Assembly (NCBI GenBank): GCA_963696025.1
Contig: CAVOII010000010.1
Coordinates: 310,001-374,000 of the forward strand
DNA from: JABCYV01 sp963696025
GTDB lineage: Bacteria; Acidobacteriota; Terriglobia; Terriglobales; Acidobacteriaceae
Direction of reading: 5' to 3'
Length of the DNA stretch: 64,000 nucleotides
Shown: in pieces, positions 45,640 through 54,018 of the stretch
Layout of the letters: the number at the start of each line of letters is the position of its first letter
How positions within the stretch are numbered: position 1 is the stretch's first letter
The notes under the pieces: model-generated
Seen by the model: only the letters and a program-made list of their open reading frames with translations
Database searches by the model: none
What the model was told of the DNA's origin: nothing
Program-made: the position numbers and the translations under genes

Positions 45640-46040
45640 ATCAAGACGGTAACCCGCCGTGCTTCTTTGCATTCGATTTGTTGACGTTTGACGGCAAGGA
45701 TTTGCGAAATGAGCGATTGATAGACCGCGAACAGGAGCTTCGGCGGCTATTGGCAAAGATCTCTCCTCCGTTTCCATTACGGTACGCGGAGCATGTCGAA
45801 GGTTCTGGGACTGCTTTGTTTCGCCGTGTCTGCAAAATGGATTTAGAGGGCATCGTGGCGAAGCACATTTCCGGAGCCTACGTCACGGAGCAGGAGCGGA
45901 CGACCTGGTTCAAAATCAAGAACCGGCATTATTCGCAGATGGAGGGGCGGGAGGAACTATTTGAGAGGGAACGGCACAAGGAGCCTGCCCCTGGCTGGCA
46001 TTGCTGTGATGTCGCTTGTGCGGAGATGGAGAATGCCTAG
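45640..46040 (+). pseudogene. 3' fragment of an ATP-dependent DNA ligase
   Basis: The frame reads PPCFFAFDLLTFDGKDLR, then YAEHVEGSGTALF and MDLEGIVAKHISGAYV, and TTWFKIKNRHYSQMEGREELFE. This is the end of the adenylation domain of a LigD-like ATP-dependent ligase, including motif IV (EGIVAK) and motif V (WFKIKN). The nucleotidyl Lys motif and all upstream parts are absent and no proper start exists. The stop overlaps the start of the next small gene. Confidence 0.75.
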
Positions 46041-46284
46041 CTGCCAAGTTGAGTACGTCGCGAGCGATAACGTTGGAATCGTATGCGGCAAGTCTGCGGT
46101 CGCTAACTGCTTTGACTGCGGGCTCGCAATCTGCTTAGGTTGTCGGCTGGAATGTTGCGGGGATTCATTTTGTGAACTCTGTTACGACTACCATGTCACG
46201 CACGATTGCGTGAAAAAGCCTGTTAAGGGCGAGCGCGGTACGTTCCCAAGCGGCGGTTCTTGGTTCTCCAGACGACCGAGCTAA
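46033..46284 (+). CDS. Small Cys-rich zinc-finger-like protein
   Basis: The 83-residue protein holds at least ten Cys and two His in B-box-like spacing: SCQVEY, VCGKS, NCFDCGLAICLGC, ECCGDSFCELC, then YHVTHDC. It probably binds two zinc ions and may mediate protein contacts. GGAG occurs twice before the ATG, which overlaps the ligase-fragment stop (reading GCCTAG). The function is unknown. The tail (GERGTFPSGGSWFSRRPS) is disordered. Confidence 0.6.
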   Translation: MPSCQVEYVASDNVGIVCGKSAVANCFDCGLAICLGCRLECCGDSFCELCYDYHVTHDCVKKPVKGERGTFPSGGSWFSRRPS

Positions 46285-46467
46285 AACCTCCATTGTCCTC
46301 AGAATTTTCTCAGTCTAATGCACCAATCTTGGCTGGGCTGTTCTCTGTTCTCCTGCGGTCTTGGTAGCCGCGAACGGCAAGGCAGTTCATGAGGACTGCT
46401 ACACGCTTCAAGAGCATGCTGAATGAATCAACGCACTGTCAGGAGCTACCGACAAACGGCGGCCCGA

Positions 46468-48219
46468 TCAGCCGCGTGGCACGCCGTATGCATCCAGCAC
46501 ATCCCGCAGCGTCACAATACCTTCCAACTTGTGCACATCCGCACGGTTCACGACGGGCAGGATTTCGATCTGATTTGCGCCCATGCGCTCAAGCGCCAAG
46601 TCTAGCCCTTGGTCGGAGTGGACGTGTGGAAAAGTCATCGCGTCTAGGAGCTCACCGAGCTTCTTATCCGCACCTTCCGCGAGCTCTCGCTCCAGCCTCG
46701 AAAGGTTGATAACGCCAACTACCCCTCGTCGATCAGTCACCAGCCACGTTCTGAATTCAGTCAGGCGAACCCGTTCGACGGCTTCCCGAACCGTGATCTC
46801 GGCTGGCAGCAACTCGGTCGCAGTGTGCATAACTCCGACTACCTGACGCTGACTATCTCGTTGGCGCGTCTTCGCCGTCGGCAGGTGAATGCCATCCTGC
46901 ACGGCCAGCGCTTCGTAGATGGGCTCGTGGTGCAATCGGGAAGCGATGAAAAGACTCACCAGATTAGCAATCATCAGCGGGACGATCACCGCATAGTCCT
47001 GCGTCATCTCGAAGATCATCACCACCGAGGTCATAGGAGCCCGGACGATCCCCGCGAAGACCGCGCCCATCCCGACCAGCGCGTAGGCGCCTGGCGTCGC
47101 GGTGTAAGCGGGGAACAAATGATGGGCCACCGTCCCCACCGTTCCTCCCAACATGGCACCGATAAACAGGGCGGGGCCGAAGATACCGCCTGCGTTGCCC
47201 GAAGCATAACTGGTGGTAACAGCGAGAAGTTTCAGAACCACCAGCAGCAACATCAGATTGAACGTCATGTTTCCGTTCAACGCGTCGCCGACAAACCCAT
47301 AACCGACGCCCATAACCTGTGGCACAAACCAGCCTATCAGGCCGACCAGCACCCCACCCGCCACCGGTTGGAACCAAACCGTCTTCTGTGGGAACCGCAG
47401 GAAGCGCTCCCGCATGCCCAGCAAGAGCTTCGCGAAGACTGCCGAAACGACCCCGCCCGCCACGCCGAGCACCACATAGACCGCAAACTCCGCCGGATGG
47501 GCCAGTTTATATTGCGGAACTTTGAAGAGGGGATGATCGCCGAGGAATAATCGTAAAACCATCCACGCAGTCGCCGAGGCCAGCACAACCGCGCCCATCA
47601 CCGGCGCATTGAGATCGCCCATGATCTCCTCAAGTGAAAACAGCACTGCTGCAAGAGGCGTGTTAAACGCAGCTGCAATCGCCGCCGACGCTCCCACCGG
47701 GATCAACTTCTTGACTTGCTCGGTGCGCAGTCCGAGGAGGCGTCCGAGCACGGAACCAATGCCCGCACCCACTTGAACCGAAGGCCCTTCGCGTCCTAGC
47801 GGGATTCCACTGGCGAGCGTTGCCGACGTGCAAAAAAACTTGCCGAGCACAGTGCGCAGCGTGATGCGCCCTTCCCGCGCGAACAACGCAGCCTTGGTCT
47901 GCGGTACGCCGCTGCCTCGCGCATTAGGAAAATAGCGATACAGCAGGTAACCGATGCCCAACGAGCCCACGACCGGAAACAGCAGACGCCGCCACGGTGC
48001 GCCCCCCATCGGGTACAGCCGCATCCCCATTCGTTCCGTCAGCAAGATGAAGGCGACGACCACCAGCCCGGTCAATGCGCCGATCACCAGCGCCAAAACG
48101 AGAAATACTTGCTCCTCACGTTGCCGCAGTTCGGCCACGCGATCTAACAGCCAGGTTTTCCACCAACTCTCGCTTATTGTCTGGATGTTTTCGCTCATCT
48201 CTGGGGACTGTCCCACCAA
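46468..48219 (-). CDS. ClC-type chloride channel/antiporter with CBS domains
   Basis: The 583-residue protein has the ClC core with about ten membrane helices and the three chloride-site motifs: GSGVP, GREGPSVQ with the gating Glu, and the GNAGGIFGPALFIG loop. Two C-terminal CBS domains (about 450-580; MTFPHVHSDQGLDLALERM, LEGIVTLRDVLDAYG) may sense nucleotides. The gating Glu suggests a proton-coupled exchanger or a gated channel. GAGG lies seven bases before a TTG at 48219; an ATG seven codons later is an alternative start. It is convergent with the Cys-rich gene. Confidence 0.9.
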   Translation of the reverse strand: MVGQSPEMSENIQTISESWWKTWLLDRVAELRQREEQVFLVLALVIGALTGLVVVAFILLTERMGMRLYPMGGAPWRRLLFPVVGSLGIGYLLYRYFPNARGSGVPQTKAALFAREGRITLRTVLGKFFCTSATLASGIPLGREGPSVQVGAGIGSVLGRLLGLRTEQVKKLIPVGASAAIAAAFNTPLAAVLFSLEEIMGDLNAPVMGAVVLASATAWMVLRLFLGDHPLFKVPQYKLAHPAEFAVYVVLGVAGGVVSAVFAKLLLGMRERFLRFPQKTVWFQPVAGGVLVGLIGWFVPQVMGVGYGFVGDALNGNMTFNLMLLLVVLKLLAVTTSYASGNAGGIFGPALFIGAMLGGTVGTVAHHLFPAYTATPGAYALVGMGAVFAGIVRAPMTSVVMIFEMTQDYAVIVPLMIANLVSLFIASRLHHEPIYEALAVQDGIHLPTAKTRQRDSQRQVVGVMHTATELLPAEITVREAVERVRLTEFRTWLVTDRRGVVGVINLSRLERELAEGADKKLGELLDAMTFPHVHSDQGLDLALERMGANQIEILPVVNRADVHKLEGIVTLRDVLDAYGVPRG

Positions 48220-48660
48220 GAGGATACCTCACCGGATGCCTTTGGAAATCGGAAGCGAGAGTTGGGTCCGATTCGCATTCCGTAGGAGAGTGGCGCGGGA
48301 CTCGACGTTTCGATTCGAGCCAACCACATCCTTCCGATACGATAATCCAATGAAACTCCTGAAAATCCTGAGCAAGCCTGCTGCGTGGGCAAGTGGATGG
48401 TCGAGTGCAGTCCTGTGCTTCAGTGCAGCTACTGGCTATTGGTTAGCTGCGGAGCGCGGGAGAGCGATATGCTGGGTTGTACTCGGTGCGGTCGAAGTGG
48501 CGGCTATTGTCTGGTAGATCCAACTCCGATAAGGGTAAGCCGCTTCGGGTTGGCTTCTCCGCTGGGGCCTGCATCGCTTCCCGTACGATTCCTGAGTCGG
48601 GCCATCTCGACCGGCTGTGGGTGCTAAGCTAACAGGTAGCGAGTCTTTGAGGAGGGAGCC
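48220..48660. other. 441-base stretch with one doubtful small ORF
   Basis: The region holds no convincing gene. An ATG at 48350 opens a 55-residue hydrophobic frame ending at 48517 (KLLKILSKPAAWASGWSS...WVVLGAVEVAAIVW) that could be a small membrane protein. It has no ribosome binding site. Promoters of the flanking genes are presumably here. Confidence 0.4.
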
Positions 48661-48861
48661 ATGACTCTTCATGTAGCCACAGTTCATACGCCAATGACCT
48701 ATCACGTCTCCTTGATCTACGACTCTCACCTAGTCTGGCTGACCCATGAAAAGCCAGTTGCCGACGCGAACGGTGTTCTGGTGTTTACCGACAGCTGTGG
48801 CAATGAAATCACTGTGCCTCAGTCGGCTGTTTGGATCGAGGGAAAAAAGTCCAAGCAGTAG
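48661..48861 (+). CDS. Small hypothetical protein
   Basis: The 66-residue frame starts right after a strong GAGGAGGGAG site and encodes a beta-rich, soluble protein (YHVSLIYDSHLVWLTHEKPV, VFTDSCGNEITVPQSAVWIE) with a basic tail. The spacing and the composition are protein-like. No family is recognised. Confidence 0.55.
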   Translation: MTLHVATVHTPMTYHVSLIYDSHLVWLTHEKPVADANGVLVFTDSCGNEITVPQSAVWIEGKKSKQ

Positions 48862-48894
48862 GCGGTCAGGCGAGACGCGAGTGCAGCTTCTCAG

Positions 48895-49353
48895 CTATGA
48901 CGCAGAACGCTTCGCATACCGCCATTCCAGCAGAAACGCGATGCCGACACCGATCAGAACGAATGGCCAGACCCAAGAGGTGTTGACGTGGATTATGCAC
49001 ACGCCAGAGAGCAGGAACACGACGCCACCGATGAGAAATAGAGGACCTGTGATAGCGCAGTGAAAAGAGCGATTTCTAAGCCAGTTGGCGACACAGCCGA
49101 TAGCCATCGCGAAAAGGCACGTAGCCTCTGACGAATGGAGGGGACGCCAGTAGATTCCTATAACGCTCAGCGCTCCCCACGCCATCAGCGAAACTACAAA
49201 CCAGTAGCACAGCGCTGCTGGTGAGCTACAACAAGCCTCTATTTGCTTTGTCATAGGACGTACCGGCGAGACATTCCTGTTCGGTTTCCGGAACAAACAA
49301 GGAATCCTGCATCGAAACTCGGGTGAGGCCAGTTTGATTTCCACAGCCGTCAA
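48895..49353 (-). CDS. Small multi-span membrane protein
   Basis: The frame holds up to 152 residues. Four hydrophobic segments are visible: ALCYWFVVSLMAWGALSVIG, EATCLFAMAIGCVANWL, ITGPLFLIGGVVFLLSGVCI and VWPFVLIGVGIAFLLEW. A Met at 49254 gives a 119-residue protein of four helices without a binding site; the upstream TTG at 49353 overlaps the stop of the preceding gene. The start is open. It shares the operon with the 88-residue gene upstream. The function is unknown. Confidence 0.5.
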   Translation of the reverse strand: MTAVEIKLASPEFRCRIPCLFRKPNRNVSPVRPMTKQIEACCSSPAALCYWFVVSLMAWGALSVIGIYWRPLHSSEATCLFAMAIGCVANWLRNRSFHCAITGPLFLIGGVVFLLSGVCIIHVNTSWVWPFVLIGVGIAFLLEWRYAKRSAS

Positions 49354-49616
49354 TGCAGGTCTTCTAGGAAACTTAAGGCGACCCGAATTGCGGCTTCTTC
49401 ATTCTTTTCACCCACCCACGGGAAGTCGGGGATGCATTTCCACCCATCGCGCTTTTCGGAATACGCTTGAGCGGTCCACGGAGATTTAGGATTGGAGTAG
49501 CAGTATAGAACTTCTACCCGGTAGGTAGCTCTACCAATAACAAATTCCAACGTTCGACGAAGCTCACATTGCACGGTGATCTTTTTGAACTCAGAAAAGA
49601 CCTTTGATATTTTCAT
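49350..49616 (-). CDS. Small hypothetical protein
   Basis: The 88-residue protein begins at an ATG preceded by GGAG. It is a soluble alpha/beta protein (CELRRTLEFVIGRATYRVEV; PWTAQAYSEKRDGWKCIPDF; EEAAIRVALSFLEDL) without a known motif. It precedes and touches the membrane-protein frame on the same strand. Confidence 0.55.
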   Translation of the reverse strand: MKISKVFSEFKKITVQCELRRTLEFVIGRATYRVEVLYCYSNPKSPWTAQAYSEKRDGWKCIPDFPWVGEKNEEAAIRVALSFLEDLH

Positions 49617-49776
49617 GCTGCTTTCTCCGAGCGCCTTTAGGATAAGCCCTTGTCAATGCTGCTTCGCGGCAGATAGCGATTCCGGCATCAGGGCCACATT
49701 TCTTCGGTGCTCCCGCCGTCACCCGCTGCGTGTGCCTTGGCTAGACGAATAAAAGGCGAAGGCATATTATCTCCCG

Positions 49777-49971
49777 ATGGACCAAGGTCGCAAGCGAGTG
49801 ATTGGAATCATGGCGGCGATTCTAGCGAGCGTGCACATGCAGACAGCAGACGACCTGTTCGGAACGCCGGAAGGAAGCCCCAGGACCGATAAGTTAATCA
49901 CGGCAAGCGTTCAGTGGGCTGAGCGTATCATGCGGAAGATTGATAATGTGTTCGGGAGGGAGGAAGCATGA
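49777..49971 (+). CDS. Small hypothetical protein
   Basis: The 64-residue frame reads MDQGRKRVIGIMAAILASVH then a helical C-terminus (DKLITASVQWAERIMRKIDN). Its stop lies in ATGA together with the ATG at 49968, which follows a strong GGAGGAAGC site. That supports a real small operon. No family is known; such genes are typical of mobile islands. Confidence 0.45.
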   Translation: MDQGRKRVIGIMAAILASVHMQTADDLFGTPEGSPRTDKLITASVQWAERIMRKIDNVFGREEA

Positions 49972-49987
49972 AGCATTGGCCGGTGAA

Positions 49988-50563
49988 GTGAAAACTCGCA
50001 TACGAAGTCTCAAGACCGCAAAGCGAGTAGTGAATCTCGTTTTGATCGTGCTGCCCTTCTTGTATTTGGCCTTCATAGTCGCGGACCGCGCTGGAGTTTG
50101 GGACCGGTTGTGCGGCTTGGATGACGTGGAGCGCATCGCGGCACGCTTTGAATTATCCTATGGGCCCAATGCCAGTCATCCAGTGAGAGTTGGGGATAAA
50201 GAATGGAAGCCGCTGCTGAAACTTGTGCGTAGATATTCCAATGCTCAATTACCTTCTAACAAGGAGCCGCGTGTGATTGGGCGTTCGGTCGCTGTTAGTT
50301 CTGCCAGAACTCCCGCAGAAGGTCCAATCATCGCCGAGTGGACTGCACCTTCAACACCTCTCTTGCTCCTGTATAGAGATTGGCCCGGCAATGAAGTTCC
50401 ACCTGAAGACTACAGAGTGATTGGAACCCTTGGAGACCTCAGAGATTGGATAAGCAAAGCAAGAGACTACCGAAGGTTTTTGGTGCAGGATGTGTTCTTG
50501 GGGACGTTCGCGCCACTTCTAGGACTGTTTGTGTTTTGGATTGAAGGCAAGGTTGAATCGTAG
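49988..50563 (+). CDS. Two-span membrane protein
   Basis: The 191-residue protein has a membrane helix near its start (VVNLVLIVLPFLYLAFIVAD), a soluble middle with beta-like strands, and a helix near its end (TFAPLLGLFVFWIEG). The best ribosome site in the area (before ATG 49968) leads to only seven codons whose stop overlaps the GTG used here (GTGA). Either a tiny coupled leader exists, or a one-base change has shifted the true start. The function is unknown. Confidence 0.55.
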   Translation: MKTRIRSLKTAKRVVNLVLIVLPFLYLAFIVADRAGVWDRLCGLDDVERIAARFELSYGPNASHPVRVGDKEWKPLLKLVRRYSNAQLPSNKEPRVIGRSVAVSSARTPAEGPIIAEWTAPSTPLLLLYRDWPGNEVPPEDYRVIGTLGDLRDWISKARDYRRFLVQDVFLGTFAPLLGLFVFWIEGKVES

Positions 50564-50564
50564 C

Positions 50565-50831
50565 TTAGGGCTTTGGGACAGGAGAACGGCGGTGCGCCCG
50601 CATATAGTTCCAGCCCACTACCGCAGAAATGAGCGGTGCCAGAACCACCGCAAGGTCACTGAACGCCGGAGCTAAGCTGGGCCGCATCCACGCAAGTAGC
50701 CCAGCCAAAGAGACGACAACTGCAAAGCTCAACACAATCCACAAAAGAGTTGTCCATCGCTTTTTGCTTTCCACAATGGCCCAAATTACGGCCACTAAGT
50801 ATAGGACTAGCGGAAAAGGGTTGGGATTCAT
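50565..50831 (-). CDS. Small three-span membrane protein
   Basis: The 88-residue protein has three hydrophobic helices (FPLVLYLVAVIWAIVE; LLWIVLSFAVVVSLAGLLAW; LAVVLAPLISAVVGWNY) and a basic end (RAHRRSPVPKP). GGGAG lies before the ATG. It is convergent with the gene before it. The function is unknown. Confidence 0.55.
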   Translation of the reverse strand: MNPNPFPLVLYLVAVIWAIVESKKRWTTLLWIVLSFAVVVSLAGLLAWMRPSLAPAFSDLAVVLAPLISAVVGWNYMRAHRRSPVPKP

Positions 50832-50864
50832 GTGCCAAGTGTACTCCCCACTGTCGTGATTTGC

Positions 50865-50972
50865 TCACTTCGATAACTTTTTCAGCGCTGCCATCGTGAC
50901 GGCGGATGGATCTTTCCGGCGACCTGACTTGTTACGGCGTCTAGGTTTGGTCTTTGAGTGACTCTTCGACAT
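50865..50972 (-). CDS. 35-residue basic protein
   Basis: A very short frame starts at an ATG with AGGAG six bases before it and encodes MSKSHSKTKPRRRNKSGRRK followed by DPSAVTMAALKKLSK. Eleven Lys/Arg in the first 20 residues suggest nucleic-acid binding. It lies 48 bases downstream of another basic protein gene on the same strand. It could be a relic of a longer gene, but the binding site and clean end favour a real one. Confidence 0.5.
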   Translation of the reverse strand: MSKSHSKTKPRRRNKSGRRKDPSAVTMAALKKLSK

Positions 50973-51020
50973 ATGTCTCCTACGCGAACGAGAATCCCGA
51001 GTTCGTTTCGTCTCCCGTGC

Positions 51021-51275
51021 CTAGTGCGGTCTCCGCGCCTTGTCTTTCGCTCTGACCTTTGCCCAACGTGCTCTCTGTGCGGCTGCCATCTTCGCTCGGG
51101 ACTTTGCCGACACATGTCGTTTGCGTCTAGCTTTATCTGTCGGTCTACCTGTCCGCTTTGTACCACGATAAACACCGGCAAAAGCTTTGAGTGCCGCATT
51201 CAATCCTGACAACTGTTTTTCGAGTCGGTCGCGCTCTTTGGTTATTTGCTTCACAATCTTCAACAGGTTCGCCAT
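51021..51275 (-). CDS. Small basic helical protein
   Basis: The 84-residue protein has a coiled N-terminal half (MANLLKIVKQITKERDRLEK then LSGLNAALKAFAGVY) and a strongly basic C-terminal half (KARRKRHVSAKSRAKMAAAQ then RARWAKVRAKDKARRPH). The composition is histone-like. GAGGGG upstream of the ATG selects the start. A role in DNA or RNA binding is inferred only from charge. Confidence 0.6.
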   Translation of the reverse strand: MANLLKIVKQITKERDRLEKQLSGLNAALKAFAGVYRGTKRTGRPTDKARRKRHVSAKSRAKMAAAQRARWAKVRAKDKARRPH

Positions 51276-51443
51276 TGAGTCCCCCTCGGGTCGGCATTGT
51301 AAACTGTCTTCGGACAGACGTGTAATCATTCCGAAGAACTCAGCTTTTCAAAGGTCGGCGCTGCATTGGGCAACAGGACAATCTAGACAACACGCTGAGG
51401 TATGCGTTAGAGGGGTGAGTCGGGCGGAATCGTTAGGAGAGTT

Positions 51444-51845
51444 ATGGATTCGACGACAGCAACGACAGTGATTGCCGGTGCAACTTTGATTTACGGGCTG
51501 GCGACTTTTCTTCTCTGGTGGGAAAACCGGGCTGACCGGATTCAGCGGAATGAACATCGCCGCGAGGAAATCGGTGACCGCAAACTGCGTGACCTGCACA
51601 GTGCGTTCTACGCTGCGTGGGGTAATTGGGCTGCCAAGAAAATTGCAGACCGCCCATCTGAGCATGTTTTGCAGGCAGCAACAATGTTCGAGGCTTTCAT
51701 GCGATTGGAAGGCGAGTTAAGATTGAACGGACACAAAACCGAAGCCGACAACTTTGGATACGCCGTCCGAAAACAGAAAGACAGGATTGATGAACAACTC
51801 GCCGATGTCGGAATTCTGCTCGGCTTGGTCATCCCGGCGTATTAG
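51444..51845 (+). CDS. Small single-span membrane protein
   Basis: The 133-residue protein has an N-terminal helix (ATTVIAGATLIYGLATFLLWW), a charged helical middle (NRADRIQRNEHRREEIGDRK), and a soluble helical end. AGGAGAG lies before the ATG. It resembles membrane-anchored small proteins common in genomic islands. The function is unknown. Confidence 0.6.
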   Translation: MDSTTATTVIAGATLIYGLATFLLWWENRADRIQRNEHRREEIGDRKLRDLHSAFYAAWGNWAAKKIADRPSEHVLQAATMFEAFMRLEGELRLNGHKTEADNFGYAVRKQKDRIDEQLADVGILLGLVIPAY

Positions 51846-51917
51846 AAAGTGACGATGAAATCGCAGTTGTGAGTTTTTTATTTCCAAGCGTTGCCCTTCC
51901 AAACTGAATCGTGTCAT

Positions 51918-52430
51918 CTAGGCCAGCAACGCACGAAGACGGGCGACTTCTGCAAGGGCGGCATCAAGTCGATCTTGAAGTTCCTGTCGACTGACTTCGG
52001 TCACGTCGGCGGAATTCGCAGGAGCCTGTTCGCGCATATCTCTTTCCGCCTTCTCCCGCGCAAGGCGAGCGTTCATTTCGCTGACGGCCTGCTTCTCGAC
52101 ATCCGAGACCTGGAGCACTGGCAACTTCACAGCGGGAGTGAACTGCGGTGCGGCAAAGGGATCATTGCTCATACTTCCCCCGTTGTCCTTTCTCACCACG
52201 CTCATCCGTCCATCTTCTGTCGTTTCGATAGTGTGCTTATCGGGCATAGTCCACAGTGCGAATGCATCTACCATCGCGAAGTTAGCTTCCCCGTTGATTG
52301 CTTTCACCCCAGATTCTTTCATTCTCGCGGCGTAAAAAGCGAGCACGTCTTCAGCGCGTCGGGTTTCGCTGACGGATAGGCTGTTGGCAATTGCCTCTTC
52401 CAAGGTCTCAACGATGGTTGAAATTTTCAT
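51918..52430 (-). CDS. Hypothetical protein with C-terminal coiled coil
   Basis: The 170-residue protein has a helical N-terminus (MKISTIVETLEEAIANSLSV), a small beta part (FAMVDAFALWTMPDKHTIET), and a long coiled coil (VEKQAVSEMNARLAREKAER to ELQDRLDAALAEVARL). AAGGAGG precedes the ATG. It may be a structural or scaffold protein of the element. It lies nine bases after the next coiled-coil gene and both are probably expressed together. Confidence 0.6.
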   Translation of the reverse strand: MKISTIVETLEEAIANSLSVSETRRAEDVLAFYAARMKESGVKAINGEANFAMVDAFALWTMPDKHTIETTEDGRMSVVRKDNGGSMSNDPFAAPQFTPAVKLPVLQVSDVEKQAVSEMNARLAREKAERDMREQAPANSADVTEVSRQELQDRLDAALAEVARLRALLA

Positions 52431-52439
52431 GATTCCTCC

Positions 52440-53000
52440 TTAGATCGATCTCGTGTGGTTCCAAGAATTCACTCTGTCGATAATGTCTGCGGACTCAGGT
52501 CTGGCAGGGGGTGTCAGGGGTACTTTCGGTACGACCTTTGACTCAGGTTCTGATCTCCCGAATTTCGCTCTGCGAACCGCTTTGACGACGGCTCTCGCGG
52601 TCAGGTCGTGGACGTCTTCGAACCTTATGAGGGAAACCTCGTCGCAGCGTAACAGCGTGGTAATCCAGTTGAAGTCAATCTCTTTCACGTCTTTCGCGTC
52701 TGCCAAAAACGCGAGAGCACCCTTGACAACGATTAAGAGGTCATCTCTTTCTGCGCGAACACGAGCTGCTTCGGGGTCAGCGATATGTTCGACGCGGGCT
52801 GGTGTTGACGCGAGACGACGATTCTGTTGTTCGAGGTCCGCGATTTTCGCCGCGTCCAATTTCTGTGATGATTCAAGTTCAGCGATGCGAGCGGTCTGCT
52901 CGGAGTCTTCTTCCTCGGCTTCAGCAGCGATTAGACTACGAACTAGGACGGCTTTCTCCAGATTGAACAAACCCGCGTTCTTTGGGTCTGGTGAAGGCAT
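52440..53000 (-). CDS. Hypothetical coiled-coil protein
   Basis: The 186-residue protein has a coiled coil (SEQTARIAELESSQKLDAAK to IADLEQQNRRLA), a globular helical part (ERDDLLIVVKGALAFLADAK), and a Pro/Lys-rich tail. Its start at 53000 sits against the divergent recombinase gene; no strong binding site is seen. The function is unknown. Confidence 0.55.
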   Translation of the reverse strand: MPSPDPKNAGLFNLEKAVLVRSLIAAEAEEEDSEQTARIAELESSQKLDAAKIADLEQQNRRLASTPARVEHIADPEAARVRAERDDLLIVVKGALAFLADAKDVKEIDFNWITTLLRCDEVSLIRFEDVHDLTARAVVKAVRRAKFGRSEPESKVVPKVPLTPPARPESADIIDRVNSWNHTRSI

Positions 53001-53176
53001 GAAACCCGAGTAACGGTGGTTACGTCACCCTGGGCAACAAGTCGCTCAAAGAGCGGGCTGACGGAACCGACAACATCGCGGGGCTGGCGGCTCTCGATGA
53101 GTTCTGTGGATTCAAGCAGGAAGCGAACGGTGATGGCAAGATCACTGTCATCGACCGTGGCGTCTCAGTCACACAG

Positions 53177-53965
53177 TTGACAACCGATTTCGCCAGCCGA
53201 TTCATCCGCGAACGGAAGAAGCAAGATGTCGGCAATGCTGCTATCAATCGTTCACTTGCTGCACTGCGAAGGATGCTCAAACTTGCGAAACGTGCGAGGA
53301 AGATTCATGATGTCCCATTCATCGAGTTTCTGAAGGAACCTCCCGCACGTAAAGGCTTCTTGACCGTCGAGAAGTTCGATGAGTTGATTGCTCTGCTGCC
53401 CACACATCTTCGCCCACTGGTCACGTTGTTGTACTTCTGCGGAACCCGCATCGGTGAAGCATTGCAAATCGAATGGGAACAGGTCGATCTCAATGCAAGG
53501 ACGATTCGACTGGAGCCTGAACAGACCAAGACGGATGAAGCACGCGTCCTGCCGCTGCCGCCTGCACTCGTGATGATGCTCGACGATGTCGAATCGACGA
53601 GACGCACAGGGCGGGTCTTTGATGGCGCGAATCTGAGGAAGGAATGGACGAAAGCGTGTGCTGCCGCTGGTGTCGGCACCTTGACCGAGGTTGAAGGCCG
53701 ACCGTATGACCCGATATACTCAGGGCTGACGTTGCACGACCTGCGACGTTCGGCGGTGAGGAACCTCGTCAACGCAGGCGTCCCAGAGCGAGTTGCAATG
53801 AGCATCAGCGGGCACAAAACTCGGAGCGTGTTCGACAGATATCACATCGTCAGCACCGATGATGTCTTGTCCGCGATGCAGAAGGTTGTCACTGCATCAC
53901 TCAGCTCCGCGAAGCAAGGCAACAGCACGAAGCGAAGGCAAGTGGCGCTGTCATCTAACGGTTAG
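53177..53965 (+). CDS. Tyrosine recombinase/integrase, 5' end truncated or displaced
   Basis: The 262-residue frame (TTG start) has the core catalytic set: Arg in FCGTRIGEAL, His-x-x-Arg in LHDLRRSA, His in SGHKT and Tyr in FDRYH. The frame is open back to 53003 with integrase-like N-terminal residues (KERADGTDNIAGL), but no ATG, GTG or TTG exists there. The N-terminal arm-binding domain therefore seems cut by the divergent gene at 53000. The gene overlaps the following tRNA-Glu by 22 bases, a common arrangement for integrases of tRNA-targeting elements. Confidence 0.85.
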   Translation: MTTDFASRFIRERKKQDVGNAAINRSLAALRRMLKLAKRARKIHDVPFIEFLKEPPARKGFLTVEKFDELIALLPTHLRPLVTLLYFCGTRIGEALQIEWEQVDLNARTIRLEPEQTKTDEARVLPLPPALVMMLDDVESTRRTGRVFDGANLRKEWTKACAAAGVGTLTEVEGRPYDPIYSGLTLHDLRRSAVRNLVNAGVPERVAMSISGHKTRSVFDRYHIVSTDDVLSAMQKVVTASLSSAKQGNSTKRRQVALSSNG

Positions 53966-54018
53966 GATACCGCCCTCTCAAGGCGGGTATACGGGTTCGA
54001 TTCCCGTCAGCGCTACCA
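53944..54018 (+). tRNA. tRNA-Glu(CTC), intact
   Basis: A complete cloverleaf is visible: acceptor GGCGCTG/CAGCGCT (with one G-U), D arm (ATC-GAT), anticodon stem CCGCC/GGCGG with loop CTCTCAA (anticodon CTC), T arm (ACGGG-TTCGATT-CCCGT) and encoded CCA. Its 5' third overlaps the integrase stop region. Its stems differ from the split tRNA-Glu at the element's edges, though the anticodon is the same. Confidence 0.95.

Noticed and set aside
48350..48517. 55-residue hydrophobic frame as a sure gene
   Set aside because: There is no ribosome binding site or recognisable family, so it is only mentioned within the intergenic entry.
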